Part shown: positions 49,150-57,820 of the stretch, in pieces
Layout: every line of letters starts with the position of its first letter
Numbering within the stretch: position 1 is the stretch's first letter
Assembly: GCA_035473255.1 (NCBI GenBank)
Contig: DATIOK010000055.1
Location: 1-64,000, forward strand
Length of the DNA: 64,000 nt
Source of the DNA: JAICYJ01 sp035473255
GTDB taxonomy: Bacteria > Actinomycetota > Thermoleophilia > Gaiellales > JAICJC01
Reading direction: 5' to 3'
Notes under the pieces: model-generated
The model's database searches: none
Told to the model about the DNA's origin: nothing
What the model saw: the letters and a program-made list of their open reading frames with translations, nothing else
Translations under genes and position numbers: made by a program

Positions 49150-50391
49150 ATGAGCGTTCTGGCGATTAACGGCGGCACACGCGTGCGCAGCGAGCCGTAT
49201 CCGGCCTGGCCGCAGGTCGACCAGCGCGACGCCGACGCCGTGGCAGACGTGGTGCTGAACGGGCAGATCGGGGGCTGGCCGGAGCCGGGCCCGCGCAACG
49301 CCGAGTTCGCGGCGCGGTTCGCCTCCTACCAGGGCGCGTCCCACGGAATCGTGATGGTGAACGGGACGGTCACGATGGAGGTGGCGCTGAAGGCGCTCGG
49401 GATCGGCTGGGGCGACGAGGTGATCGTGCCGGCGCTGACGTTCGCCGCCACCGCCTACGCCGTGATCGCAGCGGGTGCGCTGCCCGTGATCGTGGACGTG
49501 GAACCACAGCGCTGGACGATCGACCCCGATGCCGTCGAGGCCGCGATCACGCCGCGCACGCGCGCCATCATGCCGGTGCACCTGGGCCAGCAGATGGCCG
49601 ACATGGATCGCCTGGCGGCGATCGCCGACCGGCACGGGCTCGCGATCGTCGAGGACTGCGCGCACGCGCACGGCCAGCAGTGGGGCGGCCGCGGGGCCGG
49701 ATGCATCGGCGCGTTCGGTTCGTTCAGCCACCAGTCCTCGAAGACGCTGACCGCCGGCGAGGGCGGGACGCTCCTGACCGGCGACGACGACCTGGCACGG
49801 CGCGCCCACTCGATCATCGACTGCGGCCGGCCCAAGGACGCAGCCGAGCAGCAGTTCACGTTCGGCGCCAACTACCGGCTGGGCGAGCTGGCCTGCGCGC
49901 TTCTGTGCACGCAGCTCGACCGGTTCGAGGCTCAGCGGGCCGAGCGGGAGGCCGGAGCGCGGCTGTTCGAGCAGCTGGCCGATGGGCTCACCGGCGTCTC
50001 CGTCAACCCTATCCACCCGCAGATCTCGCGCTGGGGCTTCTACCGCTACCTGTTCCGGATCGACCCGGACGCGTTCGCGGGGGCGACGTGCGAGACGGTG
50101 GCCGACGCGCTCGAGGCCGAGGGGATCGCGGCGGAGGTGCAGTATCCGCCGATGAGCCGCTACGACCTGTTCCAGCCGCAGCTGTCACGCCTGCCGGTGT
50201 GCGTGGCGCACGCGAACCGCCTGGATCCGGCCAGGATGAGCTTCCCGGTGGCCGAATCGGCCGGCGAGCGCGAGGCGGTGTACCTGAACGAGAGCGTGTT
50301 CCGGGCCGGCCGCCAGGGTGTCGAGGATGCCGTGACAGCCATCGCAAAGGTGCAACAGCACGCCCACGAGCTGACGGCCGTTCGAACGTAG
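49150..50391 (+). CDS. DegT/DnrJ/EryC1/StrS-family aminotransferase
   Basis: 413 residues from ATG 49150 with GGAGG five bases upstream. PLP fold: VNGTVTMEVALKALGIGWGD, VDVEPQRWTIDPDAVEAAI, the cofactor lysine in HQSSKTLTAGEGG and FGANYRLGELACALL. Closest in pattern to scyllo-inosose-type aminotransferases (PVHLGQQMADMDRL). Would transfer an amino group to a keto sugar or cyclitol, perhaps the product of the Gfo/Idh/MocA enzyme; in a catabolic locus it may run in the deaminating direction. Confidence 0.9.
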   Translation: MSVLAINGGTRVRSEPYPAWPQVDQRDADAVADVVLNGQIGGWPEPGPRNAEFAARFASYQGASHGIVMVNGTVTMEVALKALGIGWGDEVIVPALTFAATAYAVIAAGALPVIVDVEPQRWTIDPDAVEAAITPRTRAIMPVHLGQQMADMDRLAAIADRHGLAIVEDCAHAHGQQWGGRGAGCIGAFGSFSHQSSKTLTAGEGGTLLTGDDDLARRAHSIIDCGRPKDAAEQQFTFGANYRLGELACALLCTQLDRFEAQRAEREAGARLFEQLADGLTGVSVNPIHPQISRWGFYRYLFRIDPDAFAGATCETVADALEAEGIAAEVQYPPMSRYDLFQPQLSRLPVCVAHANRLDPARMSFPVAESAGEREAVYLNESVFRAGRQGVEDAVTAIAKVQQHAHELTAVRT

Positions 50392-50420
50392 CCCCCTCGC
50401 AACGGCCGGTGCCGATCCTG

Positions 50421-50439
50421 CCCCGAACCCTCGTCGGGG
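50421..50439. terminator. Weak hairpin between convergent genes
   Basis: CCCCGA (50421-50426) and TCGGGG (50434-50439), 7-base loop, between the DegT gene and the convergent GH4 gene. The remaining 50440-50634 holds no visible gene. Confidence 0.3.
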
Positions 50440-50634
50440 GCCGATGCGGTGTTTGACTCCAATCCGGAGCCGATCGGGGCAACCATGCGAAAACCGGGTC
50501 ACGCCGGCCGTTACGTCTGTGGCGGCGCTGTCACGAGGCCATCACGAGCGCCGAGTCGGGCTCTGACCCTTTACAACTGCGAAGGTGTGACGACGTGCTC
50601 ACATGGGCGTTACGGCGGCCGTGTGGAAGGGCTG

Positions 50635-51897
50635 TCAGGCGAAGAACCGCGGCAGGTGCTCGCGGTTGCCCTCGAGCAACGCGTCCAGCAGCGGCACCGC
50701 CACCCGGTAGTCCGAGGACAGCGGGTTCGCCATCAGCGCCTTCAGCGCCAGCTCGCGGTCGCCGCTGATCGCCGCCGCCACGGTCAGCCGCTCGTAGGCC
50801 TTCACCTGCTCGACCAGCCCGAGCATCTCGGGCGCCAGCGGGTCGACCGGCAGCGGCTCGGCTCCCGAGCTGCTGATCCGGCACGCCACCTCCACCACCG
50901 CGTCCGCGTCGACGTTGGGGATCGCCCCCGCGTTGCGCACGTTCACCACCTGCACGTCACCGCGGTCCGTGTACAGCGACTCCACCAGCATCGCCGCCGC
51001 CTCCGAGTAGAACGCGCCGCCCCGCTGCTCGAGCAGCTTCGGCTTCACGTCCAGCGCCGGGTCGCGGTACATCTCCAGCAGCTCTCGCTCGATCTGCATC
51101 ACCTCGTCGGCCCGCGAACGCGCGCCGGCCTGCTTCTCGAGCACCTCGCCCGGCAGATAGAAGTAGCGCAGGTAGTACGAGGGGATCGACCGCGTCAGCC
51201 GCACCAGGTCACCGGGCAGATCGACCTCCTCTCCCAGTTGGTCGGCGTACGTCTTGATCAGGTCGGGCAGCCGGTCGACGCCGTCCACCACCACCTTCCG
51301 TTCCCACGAGAGGTGGTTCAGCCCCACGTGCTCGAGCTGCACCTGGGCGGGCTCGACTCCCAGCTGCTTCGCCAGCATCCGCTGGAACCCGATCGGGATG
51401 TTGCAGAGCCCGATCGCGCGGTGGCCCGCGTCGGACAGCGCCTGCGTGACCAGCCCAGCCGGGTTCGTGAAGTCGAGCAGCCAGGCGCCCTCGGCGCCCA
51501 GCCGGGCCGTGTCCTCGGCGATCCCGAGCACCACCGGCACCGTCCGTAGCGCCTTCGCGAAGCCGCCCGGCCCGGTCGTCTCCTGGCCGATCAGCCCGAA
51601 CCGGGCGGGGATCGTCTCGTCCCCCAGCCGCGCCTGCAGGCCGCCCACCCGCAGCTGCACCAGCACGAAGCTGGCACCCTCGACCGCCTGTTCGCGGTCG
51701 GTCGTCAGCGTCAGCCGCCCCGGGAACTCCAGCTTCTCGAGAATCCGCCCGGCCAGGCCGCCGACGATGTCCAGCCGCTGCTGGTCGATGTCGTGCAGCA
51801 CCAGCTCGTCGACCGGCAGCACGTCGCGGCGCAGGCCGAAGCCCTCGACCAACTCCGGCGTATACGTGCTACCGCCACCGATGACTGCAACCTTCAC
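50635..51897 (-). CDS. GH4 6-phospho-beta-glucosidase-like enzyme
   Basis: 420 residues. KVAVIGGGSTYTPELVEGFG, VLHDIDQQRLDIVGGLAGR, LDFTNPAGLVTQAL, metal Cys in IGLCNIPIGFQ and His in VGLNHLSWERK are the 6-phospho-beta-glucosidase branch of GH4, using NAD and Mn. Acts on a phosphorylated disaccharide or phospho-glucosaminide. Its start is 33 bases from the divergent SIS gene; a ROK operator lies just beyond. Confidence 0.92.
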   Translation of the reverse strand: MKVAVIGGGSTYTPELVEGFGLRRDVLPVDELVLHDIDQQRLDIVGGLAGRILEKLEFPGRLTLTTDREQAVEGASFVLVQLRVGGLQARLGDETIPARFGLIGQETTGPGGFAKALRTVPVVLGIAEDTARLGAEGAWLLDFTNPAGLVTQALSDAGHRAIGLCNIPIGFQRMLAKQLGVEPAQVQLEHVGLNHLSWERKVVVDGVDRLPDLIKTYADQLGEEVDLPGDLVRLTRSIPSYYLRYFYLPGEVLEKQAGARSRADEVMQIERELLEMYRDPALDVKPKLLEQRGGAFYSEAAAMLVESLYTDRGDVQVVNVRNAGAIPNVDADAVVEVACRISSSGAEPLPVDPLAPEMLGLVEQVKAYERLTVAAAISGDRELALKALMANPLSSDYRVAVPLLDALLEGNREHLPRFFA

Positions 51898-51930
51898 GAC
51901 GGCCTCATCCTACGGTATCCTGGCGGCGGA

Positions 51931-52962
51931 ATGAAATCGTTAGGAAAGTTTCCTGACAGATTCGTGGCCGAGATCGCGGAGCAGCCACAGGCCCTCCGCC
52001 GCGCCGGCCGAGGGCTGGTCGAACAGTCCGAGCAGCTCGCCCGCCTGCGCCAGGCGGTCGCGTCGTCGCGCTCGATCCTGTTCACCGGCATGGGCAGCTC
52101 CTACGACGCGTGCTACCCGATCGTGACCGCCCTCGCCGGGCGGGGCCGGCCCTGCTCGATGCTGGACACCGCCGAGCTGCTGCACTTCCGGATGCCGCTG
52201 CTGGAGCCCGATTCTCTGCTGGTCTGCGTCAGCCAGTCCGGCGAGAGCGCCGAGCTCGTCCGCCTCATCGACCGGCTCACGGCCGGCGCCCGACCGACCA
52301 TCGCCGCGGTCACCAACGGCTCCGCCAACACCCTCGCCGCCGATGCGGACATCGCGCTCGACACCTGCGCCGGCGAGGAGCTGGGCCCCTCCACCATGAC
52401 CTTCGCCGGCGCCATGGCCGTGCTCGAGGCGGTGACCGGCGACCCTCCGCTGGAGCGCGCCGCCCTCGAGATGGAGCGCCTGCTGGCCGAACCGGACGCC
52501 GCAGCCGACCACCTCAGCGCGTGGATCGACGGCCGCCCCACGCTGGCCCTCGTCGGCCGCGGCTCGGCCCGCGCCGCCGCCGAGATGGGCGCCCTGACGC
52601 TGAAGGAGGCGGCCCGCTTCCCGGCCGAATCGATGCAGGCGGCCCAGTTCCGGCACGGCCCGCTCGAGCTGGCCGGCCCTCATCTGGCCGTGATCGTGAT
52701 CGCCACCGAGCCCGGCACCCGCGCGCTGGAGCTGAAGCTGGCGGGCGAGCTGGCCGCCGCCGGCGCCGCCGTGCTCGTCGTCAGCCAGGACGGCGACTGC
52801 CCGGACGGGGCCGAGGCGATCTCGGTGGGTCCGCTCAGCGGCGGCCTGGCGGCAGCCACCGCCACCGTCCCCGCCCAGCTGCTGGCCTGGCGTCTGGCGC
52901 GCTGCCGCGGCCTCACTCCCGGCGAGTTCGCGATCGCAGGCAAGGTGACCACCCGCGAATGA
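51931..52962 (+). CDS. SIS-domain aminosugar-phosphate isomerase/deaminase-like protein
   Basis: 343 residues from ATG 51931. Two SIS domains: SSRSILFTGMGSSYDACYPI and CVSQSGESAELVRLIDRL in the first, LVGRGSARAAAEMGALTLKE and QAAQFRHGPLELAGP in the second. Like the isomerising half of GlmS and NagB-II deaminases. The ROK operator at 51939-51959 lies inside its first ten codons, just after the likely TATCCT element (51916-51921), so repression would be by direct block. First gene of a four-gene operon. Confidence 0.88.
   Translation: MKSLGKFPDRFVAEIAEQPQALRRAGRGLVEQSEQLARLRQAVASSRSILFTGMGSSYDACYPIVTALAGRGRPCSMLDTAELLHFRMPLLEPDSLLVCVSQSGESAELVRLIDRLTAGARPTIAAVTNGSANTLAADADIALDTCAGEELGPSTMTFAGAMAVLEAVTGDPPLERAALEMERLLAEPDAAADHLSAWIDGRPTLALVGRGSARAAAEMGALTLKEAARFPAESMQAAQFRHGPLELAGPHLAVIVIATEPGTRALELKLAGELAAAGAAVLVVSQDGDCPDGAEAISVGPLSGGLAAATATVPAQLLAWRLARCRGLTPGEFAIAGKVTTRE
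51939..51959. promoter_or_regulatory. ROK-type operator inside the start of the SIS gene
   Basis: GTTAGGAAAGTTTCCTGACAG, with the near-perfect core AGGAAAGTTTCCT. Same family of site as 49076-49096; begins eight bases after the ATG. Confidence 0.75.
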
Positions 52963-53555
52963 GCGCACGCATCGCCCTCACCATCGACACCGAGCACCCC
53001 GACTTCCCCTGCACTCCGGGCAACCTGCCGGCGATCCTTGACGCGCTCGGGGCCGCCGGCACGCGCGCCAGCTTCTTCATCCAGGGCCGCTGGGCGAGCT
53101 CCAACCCGGCGATGGCGCGGCGGATCGCCGAGGACGGCCACACCATCGGCAACCACTCCAAGTCGCACGCCCCCATGGACATGCTCACCGACGCGGGCAT
53201 CGTCGCCTCCCTGAGCGAGGCCGAGGAGATGATCGAGCAGGCCGGCGGCTTCAACCCGAGACCGTGGTTCCGCTGCCCGTACGGCCAGGGCCAGGACGAC
53301 GTGCGCGTGCTGGCCGCCATCGAGCGGGCCGGCTACCGGCACGTCAGCTGGACGATCGACCCGTACGACTGGGAGCCCGGCCGCACCTCCGCCGACCTGA
53401 TCGAGCGTGTGCTCGACGGACATGCCCGCGAGGGTGACGGCGGCATCGCGCTCCTGCACAGCTGGCCGGACGTGACCGCCGCCGCCCTGCCCGAACTGAT
53501 CGAGCGCCTGCGACGGGCCGGCGCCGACCTCGTGGGGGTGGAGCAGCTTGGCTAG
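52959..53555 (+). CDS. Polysaccharide deacetylase-family protein
   Basis: 198 residues, ATG overlapping the SIS stop. NodB-type: LTIDTEHPDFP (catalytic Asp pair region), HTIGNHSKSHAPMD (metal histidines), FRCPYGQG and the late LLHSWPD histidine. No signal peptide, so it acts in the cytoplasm on a small imported amino sugar or chitooligosaccharide rather than on cell wall. Fits N-deacetylation before the SIS enzyme. Confidence 0.88.
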   Translation: MSARIALTIDTEHPDFPCTPGNLPAILDALGAAGTRASFFIQGRWASSNPAMARRIAEDGHTIGNHSKSHAPMDMLTDAGIVASLSEAEEMIEQAGGFNPRPWFRCPYGQGQDDVRVLAAIERAGYRHVSWTIDPYDWEPGRTSADLIERVLDGHAREGDGGIALLHSWPDVTAAALPELIERLRRAGADLVGVEQLG

Positions 53556-54561
53556 GCCGGCCGTGCTGGCCGTGGACGGCGGCAACTCGAAGCTGGATGC
53601 GGTGCTGCTCAGCCGCGGCGGACGGGTGCTGGGAACCGCCCGCGGGCGCGGCGCCAGCTTCTCCCCCCACGACCACGACGGATCCTTCGCCCGCCTCGAC
53701 GCGACGGTCGCCCGGGCCTGCCGCAGCGCCGGCATCACGCCCGGCTCCGGCCCGATCGCCGATGCCGCCGTGCTCTGCCTGGCCGGGGCCGATCTGCCGG
53801 TGGACGACCGCCGCCTGAGCCGGAGCCTGCACGCCCGCCGCTGGGCCGAGCGGGTCGTCCTGCGCAACGACACGTTCGCCGTGCTCCGCGCCGGCACCGA
53901 GCGCCCATGGGGCGTCGGCGTGGTCTGCGGCACCGGACTCAACTGCTGTGCCGTCTCCCCCACCGGCAAGATCGTCCGCTACGCCGCCATCGGCGAGATC
54001 TCCGGCGACGGCGGCGGCGGCGACTGGATGGGCCTGCAGGCGCTGAGGGCAGCCATCCGCGGGCGCGACGGCCGCGGCCCCAGGACCTCGCTCGAGCAGT
54101 CGGTGCCGGCCCACTTCGACCTGCGCACGCCCCACCAGCTGATGGAGGCGATCTACCTGGGAACGATCGACCAGCACAGCCTCACCGAGCTGCCGCGGCT
54201 GGTGCTGTCCAGCTCGCGAGCCGGTGATGCGGCCGCCCAGGACATCGTCGACCGCCTGGCCGACGAGATCGTGGCGATGGTCGTCTCGGCCCTGCGCCGC
54301 CTGGCCATGACCCGCCGCGACAGCGACGTGGTGCTCGGCGGCGGCGTGGCACAGGGACGCGACCCGCGGCTGCTCGGGCACATCGAGCAGGGCGTGACCG
54401 CGGTCGCTCCTGACGCCCGCGTGCGGGTGTTGGACGCGCCGCCGGTGCTGGGCGCGGCCTTCCTCGGCCTTGACGAGATCGGTGCAGGGCGGCGAGCATA
54501 CGCCGAGCTGCGAGCGGCGGTGACGCACGATCGGCTGACATCACCTGGAAGGGAGCGGTAG
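53548..54561 (+). CDS. BadF/BadG-type sugar kinase, second copy
   Basis: 337 residues from TTG 53548, overlapping the deacetylase end by 8 bases. Actin-like: AVDGGNSKLDAVLLSRGGR, CLAGADLPVDDR, VVCGTGLNCCAV, GEISGDGGGGDWMGLQAL and VVLGGGVAQG. GlcNAc-kinase-like and paralogous to the kinase at 42637, but diverged. Two kinases in one regulon suggest two related sugars. Confidence 0.85.
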   Translation: MARPAVLAVDGGNSKLDAVLLSRGGRVLGTARGRGASFSPHDHDGSFARLDATVARACRSAGITPGSGPIADAAVLCLAGADLPVDDRRLSRSLHARRWAERVVLRNDTFAVLRAGTERPWGVGVVCGTGLNCCAVSPTGKIVRYAAIGEISGDGGGGDWMGLQALRAAIRGRDGRGPRTSLEQSVPAHFDLRTPHQLMEAIYLGTIDQHSLTELPRLVLSSSRAGDAAAQDIVDRLADEIVAMVVSALRRLAMTRRDSDVVLGGGVAQGRDPRLLGHIEQGVTAVAPDARVRVLDAPPVLGAAFLGLDEIGAGRRAYAELRAAVTHDRLTSPGRER

Positions 54562-55760
54562 TGGCGCGGATCCTGCTGGATGAGGTGACCAAGGTGTTCG
54601 GCTCCGAGGTGGTCGCGGTCGACCACGTCAGCCTGGAGGTCGCGGACGGCGAGTTCATGGTGCTCGTAGGCCCATCCGGCTGCGGCAAGTCGACGCTGCT
54701 GCGGATCATCGCGGGCCTCGAGGAGCTATCTACCGGCGAGGTCGTGATCGGCGACAGCATCGTCACCGACATGTCCCCGCGCGACCGTGACATCGCCATG
54801 GTGTTCCAGAACTACGCGCTCTACCCGCACATGACGGTCGAGCAGAACCTGGGTCTGGGCTTGAAGCTGCGCGGCGCGCCCAAGGCCGAGCGCAAGGCGA
54901 AGGTGGGCGAGGTGGCGCAGGTGCTGGGTCTGGACACGCTGCTCAGCCGCAAGCCGGCCCAGCTCTCGGGCGGCCAGCGGCAGCGCGTCGCGATGGGCCG
55001 CGCCATGGTGCGCGAGCCGCGGGCGTTCCTGATGGACGAGCCGCTGTCGAACCTCGACGCCAAGCTGCGCGTGCAGATGCGGGCGGAGCTGGCACGTCTC
55101 CGTGACACCCTGCACACCACCACCATCTATGTCACCCATGACCAGGTCGAGGCGATGACGCTGGGCGACCGCGTGGCGGTGATGAAGGACGGCGTCGTCC
55201 AGCAACTCGACACGCCCCAGGCGCTCTACCGCGCGCCCGCCAACCTGTTCGTGGCAGCGTTCATCGGATCGCCGTCCATGAACCTGATCGAGGCCACCGT
55301 GCACGGCGGCGAGCTGGCCTTTGCCGAGCACCGCCTGCCGGTGCCGGACGGCGTCGACCTGCGCGCTTACGAGGGCCGCTCGCTGGTGCTGGGCCTGCGT
55401 CCGGCCGACTTCGAGGACGCCGCACTGGGGCGCGACGAAGGCTCCCCCACCCTGCACGTGCGGGCCGACGTGGTCGAGGAGCTGGGCTCGGAGATCAACG
55501 TCATCTTCCGCATCAACATCCCTCCTGTGGCGACCGAGGCGGTGCGCGCAGCGGCGGAGCCGGACGCGGCCGACAGCACCGTGGTGCCGCTGGTGGCCGA
55601 CGCCGACGAGACGATCTGCACGGCCCGCGTCAACGCCCGCTGCCCGGCGCGGGCCGGCGACGACGTGGAGCTGGCGATCGCGACCGATCGCTTCCACTTC
55701 TTCGACCTCGAGTCCGGAGAGGTGATCACCAACCGGGCGCAGCAGGCCGCAGCCGGCTAG
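54561..55760 (+). CDS. Sugar ABC transporter ATP-binding protein (MsmK/UgpC type)
   Basis: 399 residues. Walker A GPSGCGKST, Q-loop FQNYALYPHM, signature LSGGQRQRVAMGRAM, Walker B AFLMDEPLSNLDAKL, H-loop YVTHDQVEAMT, then a C-terminal OB/TOBE region from about 240 that regulates sugar importers. It should energise the importer whose permeases and binding protein are encoded 8 kb to the left, under the same ROK-type operator. Confidence 0.95.
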   Translation: MARILLDEVTKVFGSEVVAVDHVSLEVADGEFMVLVGPSGCGKSTLLRIIAGLEELSTGEVVIGDSIVTDMSPRDRDIAMVFQNYALYPHMTVEQNLGLGLKLRGAPKAERKAKVGEVAQVLGLDTLLSRKPAQLSGGQRQRVAMGRAMVREPRAFLMDEPLSNLDAKLRVQMRAELARLRDTLHTTTIYVTHDQVEAMTLGDRVAVMKDGVVQQLDTPQALYRAPANLFVAAFIGSPSMNLIEATVHGGELAFAEHRLPVPDGVDLRAYEGRSLVLGLRPADFEDAALGRDEGSPTLHVRADVVEELGSEINVIFRINIPPVATEAVRAAAEPDAADSTVVPLVADADETICTARVNARCPARAGDDVELAIATDRFHFFDLESGEVITNRAQQAAAG

Positions 55761-56476
55761 GCGCTGCTGGGCTGGGCGGCCGTGAGCGGCTCGGCGTCGA
55801 AGCGGTAGCCGACGCCGTAGTGGGTGTGGATGTAGCTGTACGTGCCCGAGCGCTGGTCGAGCTTCTCGCGCAGCTTGCGCACGCACACGTCGACGGAGCG
55901 GTCGCGCGGCCGGTAGGGCGTGCCCCAGACCCGCTGCTGAAGCTGGTCTCGCGTCATCACGCGGCCCTGCCCGGATGCCAGCACCGACAGCAGCCGGAAC
56001 TCGGTACGGGTCAGCTCGGCATCGCGGCCGTCGATGAGGGCGCGGTGGAGGTCCGGGTCGACGATCAGCCCCGGTACCTCCACCCGCGAGCGTCCCCCGT
56101 CGCCCGCGAACACGCCCGCCCGTCTGACCGCGGCCCTGACGCGTGCGACCAGCTCACCCATGCCGAACGGCTTGGCCAGGTAGTCATCGCCGCCGATGCC
56201 GAGCGCGTGCACCTTGTCCTGTTCGGTGCCCCGCGCGCTGACGACGATTAGCGGTATCCCGATGCCATCCGCCCGCAGCGCCTCGATCATACGCCAGCCA
56301 TCCATCCCCGGCAGCATCAGATCGATGATGGCCACATCAGGCCGTTCGAACCGAAGCTTCTTCATGGCGCGGTCGCCGCGGTCCGACCACTCGACGTCCA
56401 TCCCCGCGTGACGGAGATGGGTTGCCATCGCGTTCGCGATCAGCGAGTCGTCCTCGACGATCAGAACGCGGGGCAC
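55757..56476 (-). CDS. OmpR/PhoB-family response regulator, orphan
   Basis: 239 residues. Receiver domain with phospho-acceptor Asp in IIDLMLPGMDG (about residue 52), switch Ser in VVSARG and Lys in LAKPFGMGEL; then a winged-helix DNA-binding domain (TRTEFRLLSVLASGQGRVMT, RSVDVCVRKLREKL). No histidine kinase gene is adjacent. Its promoter must lie in 56477-56616, next to the hairpin element. Confidence 0.92.
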   Translation of the reverse strand: MPRVLIVEDDSLIANAMATHLRHAGMDVEWSDRGDRAMKKLRFERPDVAIIDLMLPGMDGWRMIEALRADGIGIPLIVVSARGTEQDKVHALGIGGDDYLAKPFGMGELVARVRAAVRRAGVFAGDGGRSRVEVPGLIVDPDLHRALIDGRDAELTRTEFRLLSVLASGQGRVMTRDQLQQRVWGTPYRPRDRSVDVCVRKLREKLDQRSGTYSYIHTHYGVGYRFDAEPLTAAQPSSA

Positions 56477-56616
56477 GGCCTCTCCGCCTCAAACCCAGAA
56501 CTGGCACGCTTCCCGATCATCGAAGACAGGATGCCCCGGCTCGGCGGGTGCATGGGTCGCGCCGCGGTGTCGATCGGGTGAAGGTTCGGTGAAGACGCAT
56601 TCCACGTGAGGGGTCA

Positions 56617-56893
56617 TCTAGATGATCGATCGATATCTCCGTGATGTCCAAGGCGCAAGGCATCGCCTTGCGCCGGTCGGGAGTGATCTGCGATCACGCA
56701 GATCACGACCGGGCGAGAACCGAGTCTCGCGCAGGTGCAAGTCTCATGCGACTTGCACCGATCATGAGCGATCTGCGATCACGCAGATCGCGGACGGAGA
56801 CGACGGTTCGCAGCCGTAGCCACCCCGGCCGCCGCTCACCTCAAACCGAACGCAGCGGCCAGGCTCGCGAGAGATATCGATCGATCATCTAGA
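56617..56893. repeat. 277-bp multi-hairpin element closed by a perfect 23-bp inverted repeat
   Basis: Arms TCTAGATGATCGATCG... at 56617-56639 and its exact reverse complement at 56871-56893. Inside, in order: perfect 10-bp stem 56652-56674; 10-bp stem 56683-56706; 6-bp stem 56713-56730; 10-bp stem 56734-56759; 10-bp stem 56768-56791; a looser 6-bp stem 56827-56860. The second and fifth share the identical 20-base palindrome at 56685-56704 and 56770-56789. No coding frame is credible. It could be a structured RNA, a non-autonomous mobile element or a DNA-level cruciform site. Confidence 0.85.
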
Positions 56894-56904
56894 CTCCGCC
56901 GGCC

Positions 56905-57108
56905 ATGAGCGCACCCACCAAACGCGACATCGACGCCCTCTGGGGCCCGGCCACACCGCAGTTCGCCTACCAGCTGGCGGAGCGCGTGGCGGCGCTGATC
57001 AGCGACCTGCAGGCCGGCGATCCTGTACGCGAGTACGGCATGCAGCGCCTGGCTGACCTCGACCGGCTGGGTCAGGGCACCGGCAAGGGGCCCGAGCCGG
57101 CGCACTGA
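56905..57108 (+). CDS. Small helical protein of unknown function
   Basis: 67 residues (MSAPTKRDIDALWGPATPQF, then AERVAALISDL). Charged and helical, no family recognised. The likely -10 TAGACT (56890-56895) lies partly in the right arm of the hairpin element, so expression of this gene may depend on that element. Its stop is 5 bases from the end of the convergent transporter gene. Confidence 0.6.
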   Translation: MSAPTKRDIDALWGPATPQFAYQLAERVAALISDLQAGDPVREYGMQRLADLDRLGQGTGKGPEPAH

Positions 57109-57112
57109 TCCG

Positions 57113-57820
57113 TCAGGGCTGCGCGACCGGCGCGGGCCGGTGGAACTCGATCGGCACCAGCGGCGTGTCGCGGTCGTAGACGTCCACCCCTTCGGTGCGC
57201 TTCAGGTAGCCCACCACCCAGTAGGTGAGCGGCGTGGCCAGGATCTCGTACGCGGTCTTGAAGCCCCAGTTGGTGACGATCGTGTTCCACAACGGAACCC
57301 CGGTGCCCACAAAGGCGATGGTCACGAACACGGTCGAGTCCAGCGCCTCGGCGACGACGGTGGACGAGATGGTGCGCGTCCACAGCCAGCGGCCCTCGGT
57401 CATCACCTTCATCTTGGCCATGATCGCGGAGTTCACGAACTCGCCCACCAGGAAGGCGCAGAACGAGGCAATCAGCAGCCTCGTCGAGAATCCGAGGATC
57501 GTCTCGTACGCCTTCTGGTCGCCCCAGAAACCGGCCGGCGGCAGGTGGATGGCGGCCTGGATCGCGGCCGCGGCAAGCAGGTTGCAGCCAAAGCCGGTCC
57601 AGATCACGCGGCGGGCCGCGCGGAAGCCCCACACCTCCGTCAGCACGTCGCCGATGATGTAGCTGACCGGAAACACGACGTTGCCGGCATCGAGCACGCG
57701 CTCGTGGAACTCGAGCAGCTTGACGGCCAGGATGTTCGACAGGATCAGGCAGGTGACGAACACGCAGGCCACCGTCACGTAGCGCGCCGAGATGGGAGCG
57801 TTGCCGCCGGTCTCGTTCAC
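57113..57820 (-). CDS. VUT-family queuosine-precursor transporter (YhhQ-like)
   Basis: 235 residues from GTG 57820, overlapping the aminotransferase stop. Six to seven spans: VACVFVTCLILSNILAVKLL, FPVSYIIGDVLTEVWGFRAA (the family signature), FCAFLVGEFVNSAIMAKMKV. Imports a queuosine precursor in known members. Last gene of the leftward operon that begins at 61546; a link to proline or amine catabolism is not obvious. Confidence 0.9.
   Translation of the reverse strand: MNETGGNAPISARYVTVACVFVTCLILSNILAVKLLEFHERVLDAGNVVFPVSYIIGDVLTEVWGFRAARRVIWTGFGCNLLAAAAIQAAIHLPPAGFWGDQKAYETILGFSTRLLIASFCAFLVGEFVNSAIMAKMKVMTEGRWLWTRTISSTVVAEALDSTVFVTIAFVGTGVPLWNTIVTNWGFKTAYEILATPLTYWVVGYLKRTEGVDVYDRDTPLVPIEFHRPAPVAQP

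Noticed and set aside
56622..56892. Small coding frames inside the hairpin element
   Set aside because: The frames are 60-85 codons with Arg/Ser-rich content, read through perfect inverted repeats, and lack family, promoter or ribosome site support.
56617..56893. CRISPR array
   Set aside because: The repeated units are palindromes of different sequence with no regular direct repeat and spacer spacing, and no cas genes are near.
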